The notes beneath the pieces were generated by a model. That model searched no databases. It was not told where the DNA came from and saw only the letters and a list, made by a program, of their open reading frames with translations. From assembly GCA_013286655.1 (NCBI GenBank), contig JABDFG010000028.1, positions 1 through 32,382 of the forward strand: 32,382 nucleotides of DNA, in the 5' to 3' direction. Origin of the DNA: Bacteroidota bacterium. Lineage in GTDB: Bacteria; Bacteroidota; Bacteroidia; JABDFU01. Position numbers and translations under genes: made by a program. Numbering within the stretch: position 1 is the first letter of the stretch; each line of letters begins with the position of its first letter. This document shows positions 1-7,900 of this stretch, piece by piece.

Positions 1-1862
1 GTAGCAGTTGCACTAAAAACTGAATTTGGATGCGTTGCGTTAATAATTAATTGTTCCTTCGGAGAAACACAGCCGTTTATATTAATTGACTGCGCAAATA
101 CCGTATCATTTCTCTGAATATCATCTATTAAATACGGATTACCCGTATAAATAGGAGTTCCCTTTGAGTTATACCAGTAAATTGAGGCACTTGTCGGAGA
201 TGAAGATTCTAAAACAACATTTGAGGCCAGACAGTAACCGGGGAGCAAATCCACTACTGGCATTTGGGAGCTGTCCTTTGCGACATTTAATATATACGTA
301 TTTTCGGTTGATGTGCAGCCCGTAGATTGCACCTGAAATAAACTTAAAGTGTCATTCGCCTTAATATTTGGTATTGTAAAATTATTGCCTGTAAAAAGTA
401 AACTTCCCTGCTCATTAAACCATTTTACTGTGTTTCCGCTGCCGTTTGTAACGTTCAGCACCGGAGAAGTGCCATAGCAGTAGAGCTGTTTTAAGCTGAT
501 AACCGGCGCAAGGGCTGTATCTTTCGCCACACTCAATACGATCTGTGTTAATGCAGACTGGCAGCCATACTGTGTTGTCTGCTCTATGTTAAGTGTATCG
601 TTTTCAAGTAAATTATTTACCTGCAAAGTATTACTGCTCAGGAGCAACTTGTTTCTAGAATTATACCAATTGACGGTGCTTAGCGGAAGTTCGTTGTTTA
701 AACTTAGCGTAACGCTTGTTCCATAGCAGTAGTATGGAGGCATTGTAACCCCTGGAATCAGCGCAGTATCTACGCTGGCCGTTACTATTTCCCGTTTACT
801 TTCGCAGATCAGTGGACCGATGTTTAGGGTCGGGTAATAAAGCGAATCAATTGTAGAGGCGTAGAACGATTTACTTTTTGTAAAATTTTTAACCGTTAAA
901 GTATTTCCGGTTTCAATCAGTGTGCTTGCATCGGAATCATACCACCTGTTCACTGCTAAATATCCTTTCATTCCGGTAGTGTCTGTGGTTAAAACTAAAT
1001 TCAGGGGGCTTCCTTTACAAACAATGGTATCCGAGGAAATAGTGGGAGGATTTGGAGTTGGGATTGGAACCAGACTAAAAACATACTGCTTTGAAGAGCA
1101 GTAACCGTTATTCTGATCTACGTAATATGCAGTTGAGACAAGCACATCCGGATTTGTATAGGAGATCCCCGTATGAAAAGATGGACCAATGGAATCTAAA
1201 TACCAGTTATAGGTGTATCCCGGTACTGGATTTAAAATATTCATAGTGGCCGAAGCGTTTTTGCAGGTAGCTAAAATGGTAAATCCTCCAACATTTTGAA
1301 CCAGTGGCGAGGATGGATTTTGGCAAAGTACTACTGACCACTGATCGGTAGTTTTTGTATTTCCGGCGCAGTTGTTTGCAGTTTTATCTAGCCCTGCTCC
1401 CGAGTAAGAAGCTCCTGAAAGTAAAACAACATCATTGTAATAGCCTACGCTTGAAAGAAGATCGTCGCTGCTTCCCCCGTAACAGAAATCATTAGTTACA
1501 GTCATGGTACTTGAATTGATTCGTAAAATCCAGTAGTCCTGGCCGCCCTTCGCTGCTGACGTTTTATCAAAGGCAGGGCCGCTGGCTACGTTCGTGCCTA
1601 AAATGAAATTGTTCTTATTATCTAAAATGACATCCCCTACCGTAATGTCATCATTGGCCCCGTAAGCGTATTCCTCCTGGACAACCATTGTGGATGAAAG
1701 CTCAACTACCCAGCAGTCCTTTTTGCCCGAAATAGTCCTTGCAGGGGCAGTGCGTAAATGAAAGGCCCCTCCAACACAGGAGCTGTAATAATCTACCGTA
1801 TTTGTTGGTAGCGGGATATGCTCCATAAATAGGTAAGCATTACCGCCACAATAAATTAGTTT
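1..1862 (-). CDS. C-terminal part of a large secreted Ig-like repeat protein (partial, frameshifted)
   Basis: This frame is open on the minus strand from about 1862 to the window edge and continues the protein that starts at 2805, after a shift at the A7 run 1860-1866. The first ATG in this frame is at 1826. The product repeats the YGGSSDD-type segment of the first half. It then has about five modules of roughly 80 residues with a shared pattern: a YCYGTS-like start, a WYNS-like strand, an NDT-containing strand and an AKDT-like linker. These look like the Ig-like repeats of Bacteroidota surface and gliding-associated proteins. The C-terminus, where a T9SS sorting domain would be expected, is outside the window. 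No enzyme motif is visible. I infer a cell-surface or adhesin role. Confidence 0.7.
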
Positions 1863-2805
1863 TTTTAGCCCTCGCGTAGCCATAGTGACTACCGTAGGCT
1901 AAAGAACTTTGTTTAACGTCAAATTGATTGTAAAGCGAAGTCATCCCATACGAGTAAACACTACTGGAATTATCACCGCATGGAATACGGTGATACATGT
2001 TTTCCAGGGTGTAAGAAAATAGTAGATCACTATTTGAAAGTTCAAGAACCTCTCCGCAGTAGCCGTTATAAACTTCTACGTAGGAAACGACTTGACCTGC
2101 CGGAGCCAAGTAGCTTGAACCAAGAAGAACCGTGCTGCTTAAAAAGTTAAACGAAGCATCCAGCCGAACATATCCCATGAAATTACCCAATGCGTAATTG
2201 TTTCCGCTTGGGCCCATATAGCTCACGAAATTACCGCACAGGATATAATCGCCATTAGAGATTTGCTTAAAATCCGTTATCTGTTCAATGTCAGGATTGC
2301 TGTATGTCCCAAAGCTCCAGGAAGTACAAAGGGCCGTTTGATTTAGAATATTACCGCTAAAATCAATTTCAACGATCCATATTTGTCGGCTGTTGTTTAC
2401 TAAAGCGGATGGAAAAGGGTTGGTGCAATTTAGTGTGGATGTTTTATTACCGGTGTTGCCGCTAAATGAAACGCCTACCAGTAAAAAGCTACTTGCCTTT
2501 GGAATAACTTTATACAAGATATCATCACTAGAGCCGCCATAAGCATTGTTCCATACTTTCGTGCCATTTTTATCATATTCCACTACCGAATAATCCTGTC
2601 CCCCGTATTGAACTGTCAGATCCACCGGAACTGCGGATTGGCTGATATTACCAAAAACAAATAGATTGCCGCTGGTATCACGAAAAGTAAAAACGCTCCC
2701 GTCCATGTTCTGACCTCCGAAAGTCATGTCATTAATCTTGGATAAGCTCTGAGCAGATAAACTCACACTTAAAAGGATAATTATTGGAAAAATGATTTTT
2801 TTCAT
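1840..2805 (-). CDS. N-terminal part of the secreted Ig-like repeat protein
   Basis: I place the start at the ATG at 2805 because it opens a clear signal peptide (MKKIIFPIIILLSVSLSAQS); the frame is open further upstream but only by running into the preceding gene. The exported part has beta-rich repeats with YGGQD and YGGSSDD motifs, as in delta-60-like repeat segments of Bacteroidota secreted proteins. The frame stops at 1840 shortly after the A7 run at 1860-1866. The reading frame one base over continues the same kind of protein to the window edge. It starts 10 bases after the TraO-like stop, in the same direction, so it looks co-transcribed with the transfer genes. Confidence 0.75.
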   Translation of the reverse strand: MKKIIFPIIILLSVSLSAQSLSKINDMTFGGQNMDGSVFTFRDTSGNLFVFGNISQSAVPVDLTVQYGGQDYSVVEYDKNGTKVWNNAYGGSSDDILYKVIPKASSFLLVGVSFSGNTGNKTSTLNCTNPFPSALVNNSRQIWIVEIDFSGNILNQTALCTSWSFGTYSNPDIEQITDFKQISNGDYILCGNFVSYMGPSGNNYALGNFMGYVRLDASFNFLSSTVLLGSSYLAPAGQVVSYVEVYNGYCGEVLELSNSDLLFSYTLENMYHRIPCGDNSSSVYSYGMTSLYNQFDVKQSSLAYGSHYGYARAKKTNLLWR

Positions 2806-2815
2806 GGTTCTTATT

Positions 2816-3358
2816 TTATAAGTAAAACCTAAATCCGGCATTTGCATAATATCTGAAAGGGCCAAAGCTGGAGCCATTGTCCCATATTTCTTTAAATTCT
2901 ATAAGTAGAGCCAGTTTATTTAAAACATATATTTCCGAATTTGCATCCAGCAGTAAACCGTATGAAAAATTGTCCGTTTTATTATTTAGAACTTCATTCG
3001 AACTATTTTCTTCTCCAGCTAGTGCGCCATAGCCGAGATTTAAAAACACCCGGTCTTTGATCTTGAAAACAGTATGATTTAGTTCAATGAAAATGTAATT
3101 GGTATTGTAGGAAGTCAGATTTATTTTCCCATATTCATAATTTAGGACTATCCTAGCTATAAACTTTTCACTTTCAAACTGGCTATACCCAAGACTAAAC
3201 TGCTTTCCGTATTGATTTACTCCCGTTGTTATATCAAATCCTCTAAACCCTTCAATATGACGAAGACTTATTTTTTCCTCCGGAGTAGACTGCTGATTTT
3301 GATTTTGAGCGGAAGCTTCAAAGGAAAGAAGTAATAGAACGGAGAGTAGTTTTTTCAT
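2816..3358 (-). CDS. traO: TraO-like conjugal transfer protein
   Basis: This 180-residue protein has a signal peptide ending in SAQ near residue 18. The mature chain has alternating aromatic and polar residues and ends in a strand with a terminal aromatic-leucine (GFRFYL), typical of outer-membrane beta-barrel proteins. Its size, fold pattern and place at the distal end of the tra operon fit the Bacteroides TraO family. It follows the VirB5-like gene by 35 bases and precedes the Ig-repeat gene by 10. The family name rests mainly on context and barrel character, so another small porin-like protein is possible. Confidence 0.6.
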   Translation of the reverse strand: MKKLLSVLLLLSFEASAQNQNQQSTPEEKISLRHIEGFRGFDITTGVNQYGKQFSLGYSQFESEKFIARIVLNYEYGKINLTSYNTNYIFIELNHTVFKIKDRVFLNLGYGALAGEENSSNEVLNNKTDNFSYGLLLDANSEIYVLNKLALLIEFKEIWDNGSSFGPFRYYANAGFRFYL

Positions 3359-3393
3359 AAGGTAAATGTGTTGCTTGTCAATAGCATTTAGTT

Positions 3394-4272
3394 TTAAAGC
3401 GTAAAATTTATCATCTGTGTAACTGCCAGATCGCGTTTAACTTCGATCAACTTTTTTTGTTGCTGCTCGTCCATTTCACTGGCCTGTTTTAAGAGTTCTG
3501 CCGATTTCTGCTCATATTCCAAAGCCTGAACCTGGTACTGATTCACCATATCCATCATTTTCATTCGGTCTCCCGGCGTTAACTTTATGTTTTTGTCACT
3601 GCTTCCATCTTCATTTATAGCTAAATGCACTTCTTCACTCAGCTGCATCAAATGATCCGATATGGCTTTGTACTTTAACCCAAGTTCAAGCTTCATCCGG
3701 GCATTGTACCCGTTTAATGCCGATTGCGCGTTGTCGGCTCCCTTGATACTATTACTGAGCTGATTCATCCGGCTGGTTATTTCGGCTGAACCTATCGCGT
3801 AAGCATTATCGGAACGAGTATCCAGTTGATCCAGTAAACCTGAAAAGGTGCTATTGTAAACCTCCGTATTATCACATTTTAAAAAACCTGCTTTCACTTT
3901 GCTTACTATATCCAGGAATTTTACCGCCTGGGGAAAATAATTGCTCTGCTTTATACAAAAGACTTTATCCAGTATCTGGTTAACATCGTTTAACTTTAAG
4001 TCCTTTATATCTCCTATATTTTTTAATCTTTCTTCCGATGCCTGAATAAAATCTTTGATCTGTACAAATTCCTGATAGGACTGTTTTCCTTGCTGATATA
4101 CCTGCTGTAACTGCTTAAAATCAGCAATTGCCGTACTTAACATCTGACCGTTTTGACTTATGATTACTCCATTTTGGGCCATAACGCCCGGATCGGTCGT
4201 TGCTATTTGAGATTTAGCGGTATAAGTCCATATTAAAAGAATTAGCGTGAAAAGGCTGTACACTTTCTTCAT
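3394..4272 (-). CDS. VirB5/TrbJ-like conjugal transfer protein (TraI/DUF4141-like)
   Basis: I choose the ATG at 4272 because it starts a good signal peptide (MKKVYSLFTLILLIWTY, cleaved near SQI) and lies one base after the TraM stop; the frame is open 48 bases further into traM. The mature protein is about 270 residues, mostly alpha-helical, rich in Gln, Lys and Glu, with several predicted coiled-coil stretches. This is the profile of TrbJ/VirB5-type periplasmic proteins that help assemble the mating channel or pilus tip. In CTnDOT the corresponding gene (TraI) sits between TraG and TraJ; here it comes after TraM. Confidence 0.65.
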   Translation of the reverse strand: MKKVYSLFTLILLIWTYTAKSQIATTDPGVMAQNGVIISQNGQMLSTAIADFKQLQQVYQQGKQSYQEFVQIKDFIQASEERLKNIGDIKDLKLNDVNQILDKVFCIKQSNYFPQAVKFLDIVSKVKAGFLKCDNTEVYNSTFSGLLDQLDTRSDNAYAIGSAEITSRMNQLSNSIKGADNAQSALNGYNARMKLELGLKYKAISDHLMQLSEEVHLAINEDGSSDKNIKLTPGDRMKMMDMVNQYQVQALEYEQKSAELLKQASEMDEQQQKKLIEVKRDLAVTQMINFTL

Positions 4273-4273
4273 T

Positions 4274-5329
4274 TTAGCTTTTCTTGGGTGGAATAATAAA
4301 TAGTTTATAACCGTCTTCAAGATTCAGCGTAGCGGTCTTTTTGATAAGTGCCTTGCTTTGGGATGTAACCGCCTGGGTAATGGAATTTATTACCCCTCCA
4401 TACGTACTTGTAATTTGAGGAGCATTAACCTGATCGGTAGTTTTGTCTACCACTTCATCAATTGGGGCCTTGTAATAAATACCCTCCATACGGTCATTAT
4501 CCTGTACAGCTAAACTGGCGGGAAATTCACCGGTTGGAGTTTTTATTCTGTTTATTTTTATATGTACCCTGTTGCCCTGGAAAACGGCTTGACCGTAAAA
4601 AATGGAGTTTTTAGCAACACTAATCGCCCCTAGCTGAAAACCTTCCGTACTTCTAAGCATTACAATTCCGCCGTTTTCAATTTTCTGATCTCCATAAACT
4701 TCGGCCTTGTATGAAAACAAGGCAGAGGCGGAATTTGACTTTTGCAATAACGAACTGTTTTCCAACGAAATAGTACCGAAAGGATTTTTTTCTGCCGGGG
4801 CACTTCCTGTACTAGCTTGCGCCTGCTCGGCCACTGAAACCGTTGATATATCCTTTTTTGAATTAAAATAATTGGAGTGAAAATCCAGTTTTGAACTTGG
4901 CGTGTTTTCCTGCACTTTCTGACTGCTGATGGCAATAGAAGTAGTCAATGTTCTATTTTGGGCCGGTTTAATTGTGGCAACGGTGCTTTTAAATTCAGCT
5001 CCCGTTTTATTAACTGGGTCTATACTTTCTGACTTTTTTGTGAACTCATTAAAATTTGGGACAACGTAATTATTCTCTTCGTATCCCATTTTTTTACGTT
5101 CTGTTTCTTTTTTATTTTCTTCAAACTGCTGCATCTTACTCTTTTCCTCTATCCTTTTGGGCGTGTAGCTAAGCTGCCCAACCGTGGGCATATCTGTAAT
5201 TCTATCTGCCTGACTTTTAAACAATAGTCTCACGCAGATAAATAAAATTAAAAGCCCAAAGCCGGAAATAAACAAAAGCTTGGTAAGCCTTTTATTGTCT
5301 ATGGGCTTAGTTTCCGGTTTACTTTCCAT
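4274..5329 (-). CDS. traM: Conjugative transposon protein TraM (VirB10-like)
   Basis: This 351-residue protein has a short cytoplasmic N-terminus, one membrane helix near residues 17-36, and a long low-complexity linker rich in Glu, Lys, Ser and Thr. The C-terminal beta domain includes an IENGGIVMLR segment and a GQAVFQGNRVHIKI segment. That layout is the VirB10/TrbI type, which spans both membranes and joins the inner-membrane motor to the outer-membrane ring of the type IV secretion channel. Its start overlaps the end of TraN by 11 bases, showing translational coupling. In the CTnDOT operon TraM comes before TraN; here the order is reversed. Confidence 0.85.
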   Translation of the reverse strand: MESKPETKPIDNKRLTKLLFISGFGLLILFICVRLLFKSQADRITDMPTVGQLSYTPKRIEEKSKMQQFEENKKETERKKMGYEENNYVVPNFNEFTKKSESIDPVNKTGAEFKSTVATIKPAQNRTLTTSIAISSQKVQENTPSSKLDFHSNYFNSKKDISTVSVAEQAQASTGSAPAEKNPFGTISLENSSLLQKSNSASALFSYKAEVYGDQKIENGGIVMLRSTEGFQLGAISVAKNSIFYGQAVFQGNRVHIKINRIKTPTGEFPASLAVQDNDRMEGIYYKAPIDEVVDKTTDQVNAPQITSTYGGVINSITQAVTSQSKALIKKTATLNLEDGYKLFIIPPKKS

Positions 5330-6218
5330 TTGATAAAACCAGTTGAGGGGAACTTTGAATCAAAGACCCATTTATTTTTATTTTAAGTACCCGATCGCCA
5401 CTACTTTCCCTTATCAGTAGCATTAAATACCCATTATTCGCAAGGGCAAAGGCTGGAATGACATACGGAAGAAGCTCCGTTTTACCAGCAGCAACTTCTT
5501 TTATTCCTGGCTCCCCAACAGGAAACACATCAATGGGAGCCTTTTTAGATTTTCTAAGGGCCCCCTTTATCATATCCTGGTAATACTGAAAGGAAATAAA
5601 ATCCAGCTTATAGGGTATGGAACTCTTGTTTTTTAAAATGAGTTTTAAATACGTATTGTCATGATCGTTTCTAATAACAGAAACTGAGGCATCCAACGTA
5701 GGGGAAACAAAGCCTAAAGTTGCAATCTCATTTTTGGTTTTTATAAATTCAAGCATTTTTGCTTTTAATGCAGTATCGGTGCTTAACACCCTGGAAACCG
5801 TTTCGGATTTAATAGTGGAGCTTTTCAAATCCTTTTCTTTAGTTGCTTCTGCTTCCTGACCGTTTGTATTTGGTTTAATTGTCCTTTCTCCTGAGCTACT
5901 TTGCTTAAAATCATAGTAATAGCGCTTGTTTTCCGTTTTGTATTTGAGCATTCCAAAATAAATATCCCTTCCTGTTTTAATTAAAACGGTCGTAGGAGCA
6001 ATGTTTTGTTTTAATGCCTTAACAAAAACGATATTGCCTTTCACCTGGGCTGCGTAATCTTCCGGATATCCCACATCACAAAGGCTGACATCTTCCGCAA
6101 AAACCATGTAAGATGTGTTTTTGGTATCGCAAAAAATAGTGTCATTGCCCGTACTGTTTGTTTGTGCGGAAATGTAGCCTATTAGAAATGTCATTAAAAA
6201 TAAAACCCTGTATTTCAT
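5319..6218 (-). CDS. traN: Conjugative transposon protein TraN (VirB9-like, DUF4138)
   Basis: This 299-residue protein starts with a signal peptide (cleaved near SAQ, residue 19). The N-terminal domain has the pattern of Bacteroides TraN: a YMVFAEDV segment, a KGNIVFVKAL segment and a TTVLIKTG segment. After a Lys/Ser/Thr-rich linker, the C-terminal beta domain (about residues 170-290) includes NTYLKLILKNKS. TraN belongs to the periplasmic/outer-membrane core of the transfer channel and is the functional analogue of VirB9. It shares one base with the TraK stop (TAATG). Confidence 0.85.
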   Translation of the reverse strand: MKYRVLFLMTFLIGYISAQTNSTGNDTIFCDTKNTSYMVFAEDVSLCDVGYPEDYAAQVKGNIVFVKALKQNIAPTTVLIKTGRDIYFGMLKYKTENKRYYYDFKQSSSGERTIKPNTNGQEAEATKEKDLKSSTIKSETVSRVLSTDTALKAKMLEFIKTKNEIATLGFVSPTLDASVSVIRNDHDNTYLKLILKNKSSIPYKLDFISFQYYQDMIKGALRKSKKAPIDVFPVGEPGIKEVAAGKTELLPYVIPAFALANNGYLMLLIRESSGDRVLKIKINGSLIQSSPQLVLSNGK

Positions 6219-6844
6219 TAGCGTAAAGTATCTTTTGGAGTGTGTATGACATTATTGATCCTGTATTCTATAAAATAGAAATTGGAAATGAGAAGACCGA
6301 ATGGATTTTTTTCTGATCTATTGTCTTCCACTACCTCCATGACCGCTCCGTATGGAATTTCTTTGGAATAGCCAGACCAGTATACGGCCTGTTTTAACCA
6401 TATTTTAGCTTTATAGGGTTTTTCGTTCATATTCACCTTAATGGAATCTACTATGACCTTTGTATGCGCGTTTTCTCTTTTGTATAGCTCATAGAATCCT
6501 CCCTTTTGCAGCTGATCGTAAATCTTTTGCCCATTTACATTATCTATCAGGCACAGCGCGCTTTCAATATTCTTATTGAAGGTGTATTGATCCCCTTCCA
6601 AAAGATTCTGAAAGAAAATGCGCACATGGTTTTTTATTTCATAATCCTGCCGGATGCCGTAATCATTCCGCTTGGCAAGAAAAGTTCCCGCCTCCGTGAC
6701 TACATAGATATTTTTTCCGTTGTTATTGGAAATTTTTACAAATAGAAAAGCAAAGACCAGTATTAAAAAGGAGCAGCAGATTATTGTAGCCACTACAATA
6801 GTGCGCATGCTTTTGATGGTCTTTAAAAAATCGGTGGTGTCCAT
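6218..6844 (-). CDS. traK: Conjugative transposon protein TraK (VirB8-like)
   Basis: I place the start at 6844 (MDTTDFLKTIKSM), one base after the TraJ stop; the frame is open about 100 bases into traJ, but starting there would give a long non-homologous N-terminus. The 208-residue product has a short cytoplasmic tail, one membrane helix at about residues 16-37 and a C-terminal soluble domain, the layout of VirB8-type assembly proteins. Its length matches the roughly 207 residues usual for TraK of Bacteroides elements. It is tightly coupled on both sides, to TraJ and to TraN. Confidence 0.85.
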   Translation of the reverse strand: MDTTDFLKTIKSMRTIVVATIICCSFLILVFAFLFVKISNNNGKNIYVVTEAGTFLAKRNDYGIRQDYEIKNHVRIFFQNLLEGDQYTFNKNIESALCLIDNVNGQKIYDQLQKGGFYELYKRENAHTKVIVDSIKVNMNEKPYKAKIWLKQAVYWSGYSKEIPYGAVMEVVEDNRSEKNPFGLLISNFYFIEYRINNVIHTPKDTLR

Positions 6845-6845
6845 A

Positions 6846-7898
6846 TTAGTTTTCGCTCGTGTTTTTTCCAATAGTGTTATTTCTAAAGCCCCCATAAGCT
6901 CTTCCGGCTCTTCTTGCCAGGTTATCTCCCTCCATTCCTCCGGCAAGTCCCGCTAGTTTAGTATCTGCCTTTCCTAGAGCGTACCTTCCTGCGTCAATTC
7001 CCCTTTCTGCCCCGTAACTGATAACTGGCTGGGCTCCCCTTCCAATTCCAGAGCCTATCGACATCATGGTGGATGCACTTTGGATCATTCGGCTCATAAA
7101 CATACTTCCATGAGCGTGTATATACCTTCCCGTTAAATAAGGAGCTATTAAATACATTAAGGCCATTCCGATATTTACCGTAGTTATCCCGTCGAGGGTT
7201 TCGTGATCCTCACAATATTGCAGGTAGTTATATAAAATCAAATCCAATACCGCCAGTGATACCATCCAAAAACCAACCGATATGTAATATTTCAGCCAGT
7301 GCTTTAAATTCTCTTCAAAGCCCGGAAACATGGAAAGAAGAATTGCAATTGGCCCGGTAGCAAAAAGGAAAATCATAATGAGTGATCTGACGATATAGGT
7401 AACGGCTCTTGAAACGACGATAATCATATGCGTACAATTGGCAATGATCCAATCCATTATATTGGATAGCTTATCAAAAAATCCTGGGTCAGGATGGCTT
7501 GTTTTATATTTTTCATAAACCTCGTTTACTTTATCTACGATCGTTTGACCTGATCCGTACTGGTCGAACATTATTTTGACGTTATCCGTGAAATAGGAAA
7601 TCATGATATTGATCTGTGTCATTATTTCCGTATACTGAAATAAAAAAAGAACCAGTAAAAAAGTCTTTCCAAGCCCTATAAAATCAGCATCTTTCTCGCT
7701 GTATAGTTTTGTCATAAAGGTGAAAAACCTTAAAAGAAGAGCTATCCCCACAACCGGAATGCAAATCTTTTGAATTTGTCCGGCTACACTTACTCCTGCA
7801 TCATATAGGGAAGTAATGTTTGTAATCCCAAAATTTTGCGCAGCCGTTGTATTAATGGCAGCCGGAATAGTTGAGTTATATTGCAGAAAAAAATCCAT
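6846..7898 (-). CDS. traJ: Conjugative transposon protein TraJ (VirB6/TrbL-like)
   Basis: This 350-residue polytopic membrane protein has hydrophobic helices at about residues 40-60, 75-100, 145-185 and 200-250, and a glycine- and alanine-rich, cytoplasmic-looking C-terminus. The RYIHAHGSMFMSRMIQSA segment is similar to the end of TraJ proteins. It is the inner-membrane channel subunit of the Bacteroidetes transfer system, comparable to VirB6/TrbL. The gene starts three bases after the TraG stop and ends one base before traK. Confidence 0.85.
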   Translation of the reverse strand: MDFFLQYNSTIPAAINTTAAQNFGITNITSLYDAGVSVAGQIQKICIPVVGIALLLRFFTFMTKLYSEKDADFIGLGKTFLLVLFLFQYTEIMTQINIMISYFTDNVKIMFDQYGSGQTIVDKVNEVYEKYKTSHPDPGFFDKLSNIMDWIIANCTHMIIVVSRAVTYIVRSLIMIFLFATGPIAILLSMFPGFEENLKHWLKYYISVGFWMVSLAVLDLILYNYLQYCEDHETLDGITTVNIGMALMYLIAPYLTGRYIHAHGSMFMSRMIQSASTMMSIGSGIGRGAQPVISYGAERGIDAGRYALGKADTKLAGLAGGMEGDNLARRAGRAYGGFRNNTIGKNTSEN

Positions 7899-7900
7899 GT

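Noticed and set aside
1860-1866. Programmed ribosomal frameshift at the A7 run
   Set aside because: The downstream frame needs a +1 move, while A-run slippage in bacteria is normally -1; there is no stimulatory structure that I can see.
4660-4935. 91-codon frame inside traM in another phase
   Set aside because: It is fully contained in traM and has no family features.
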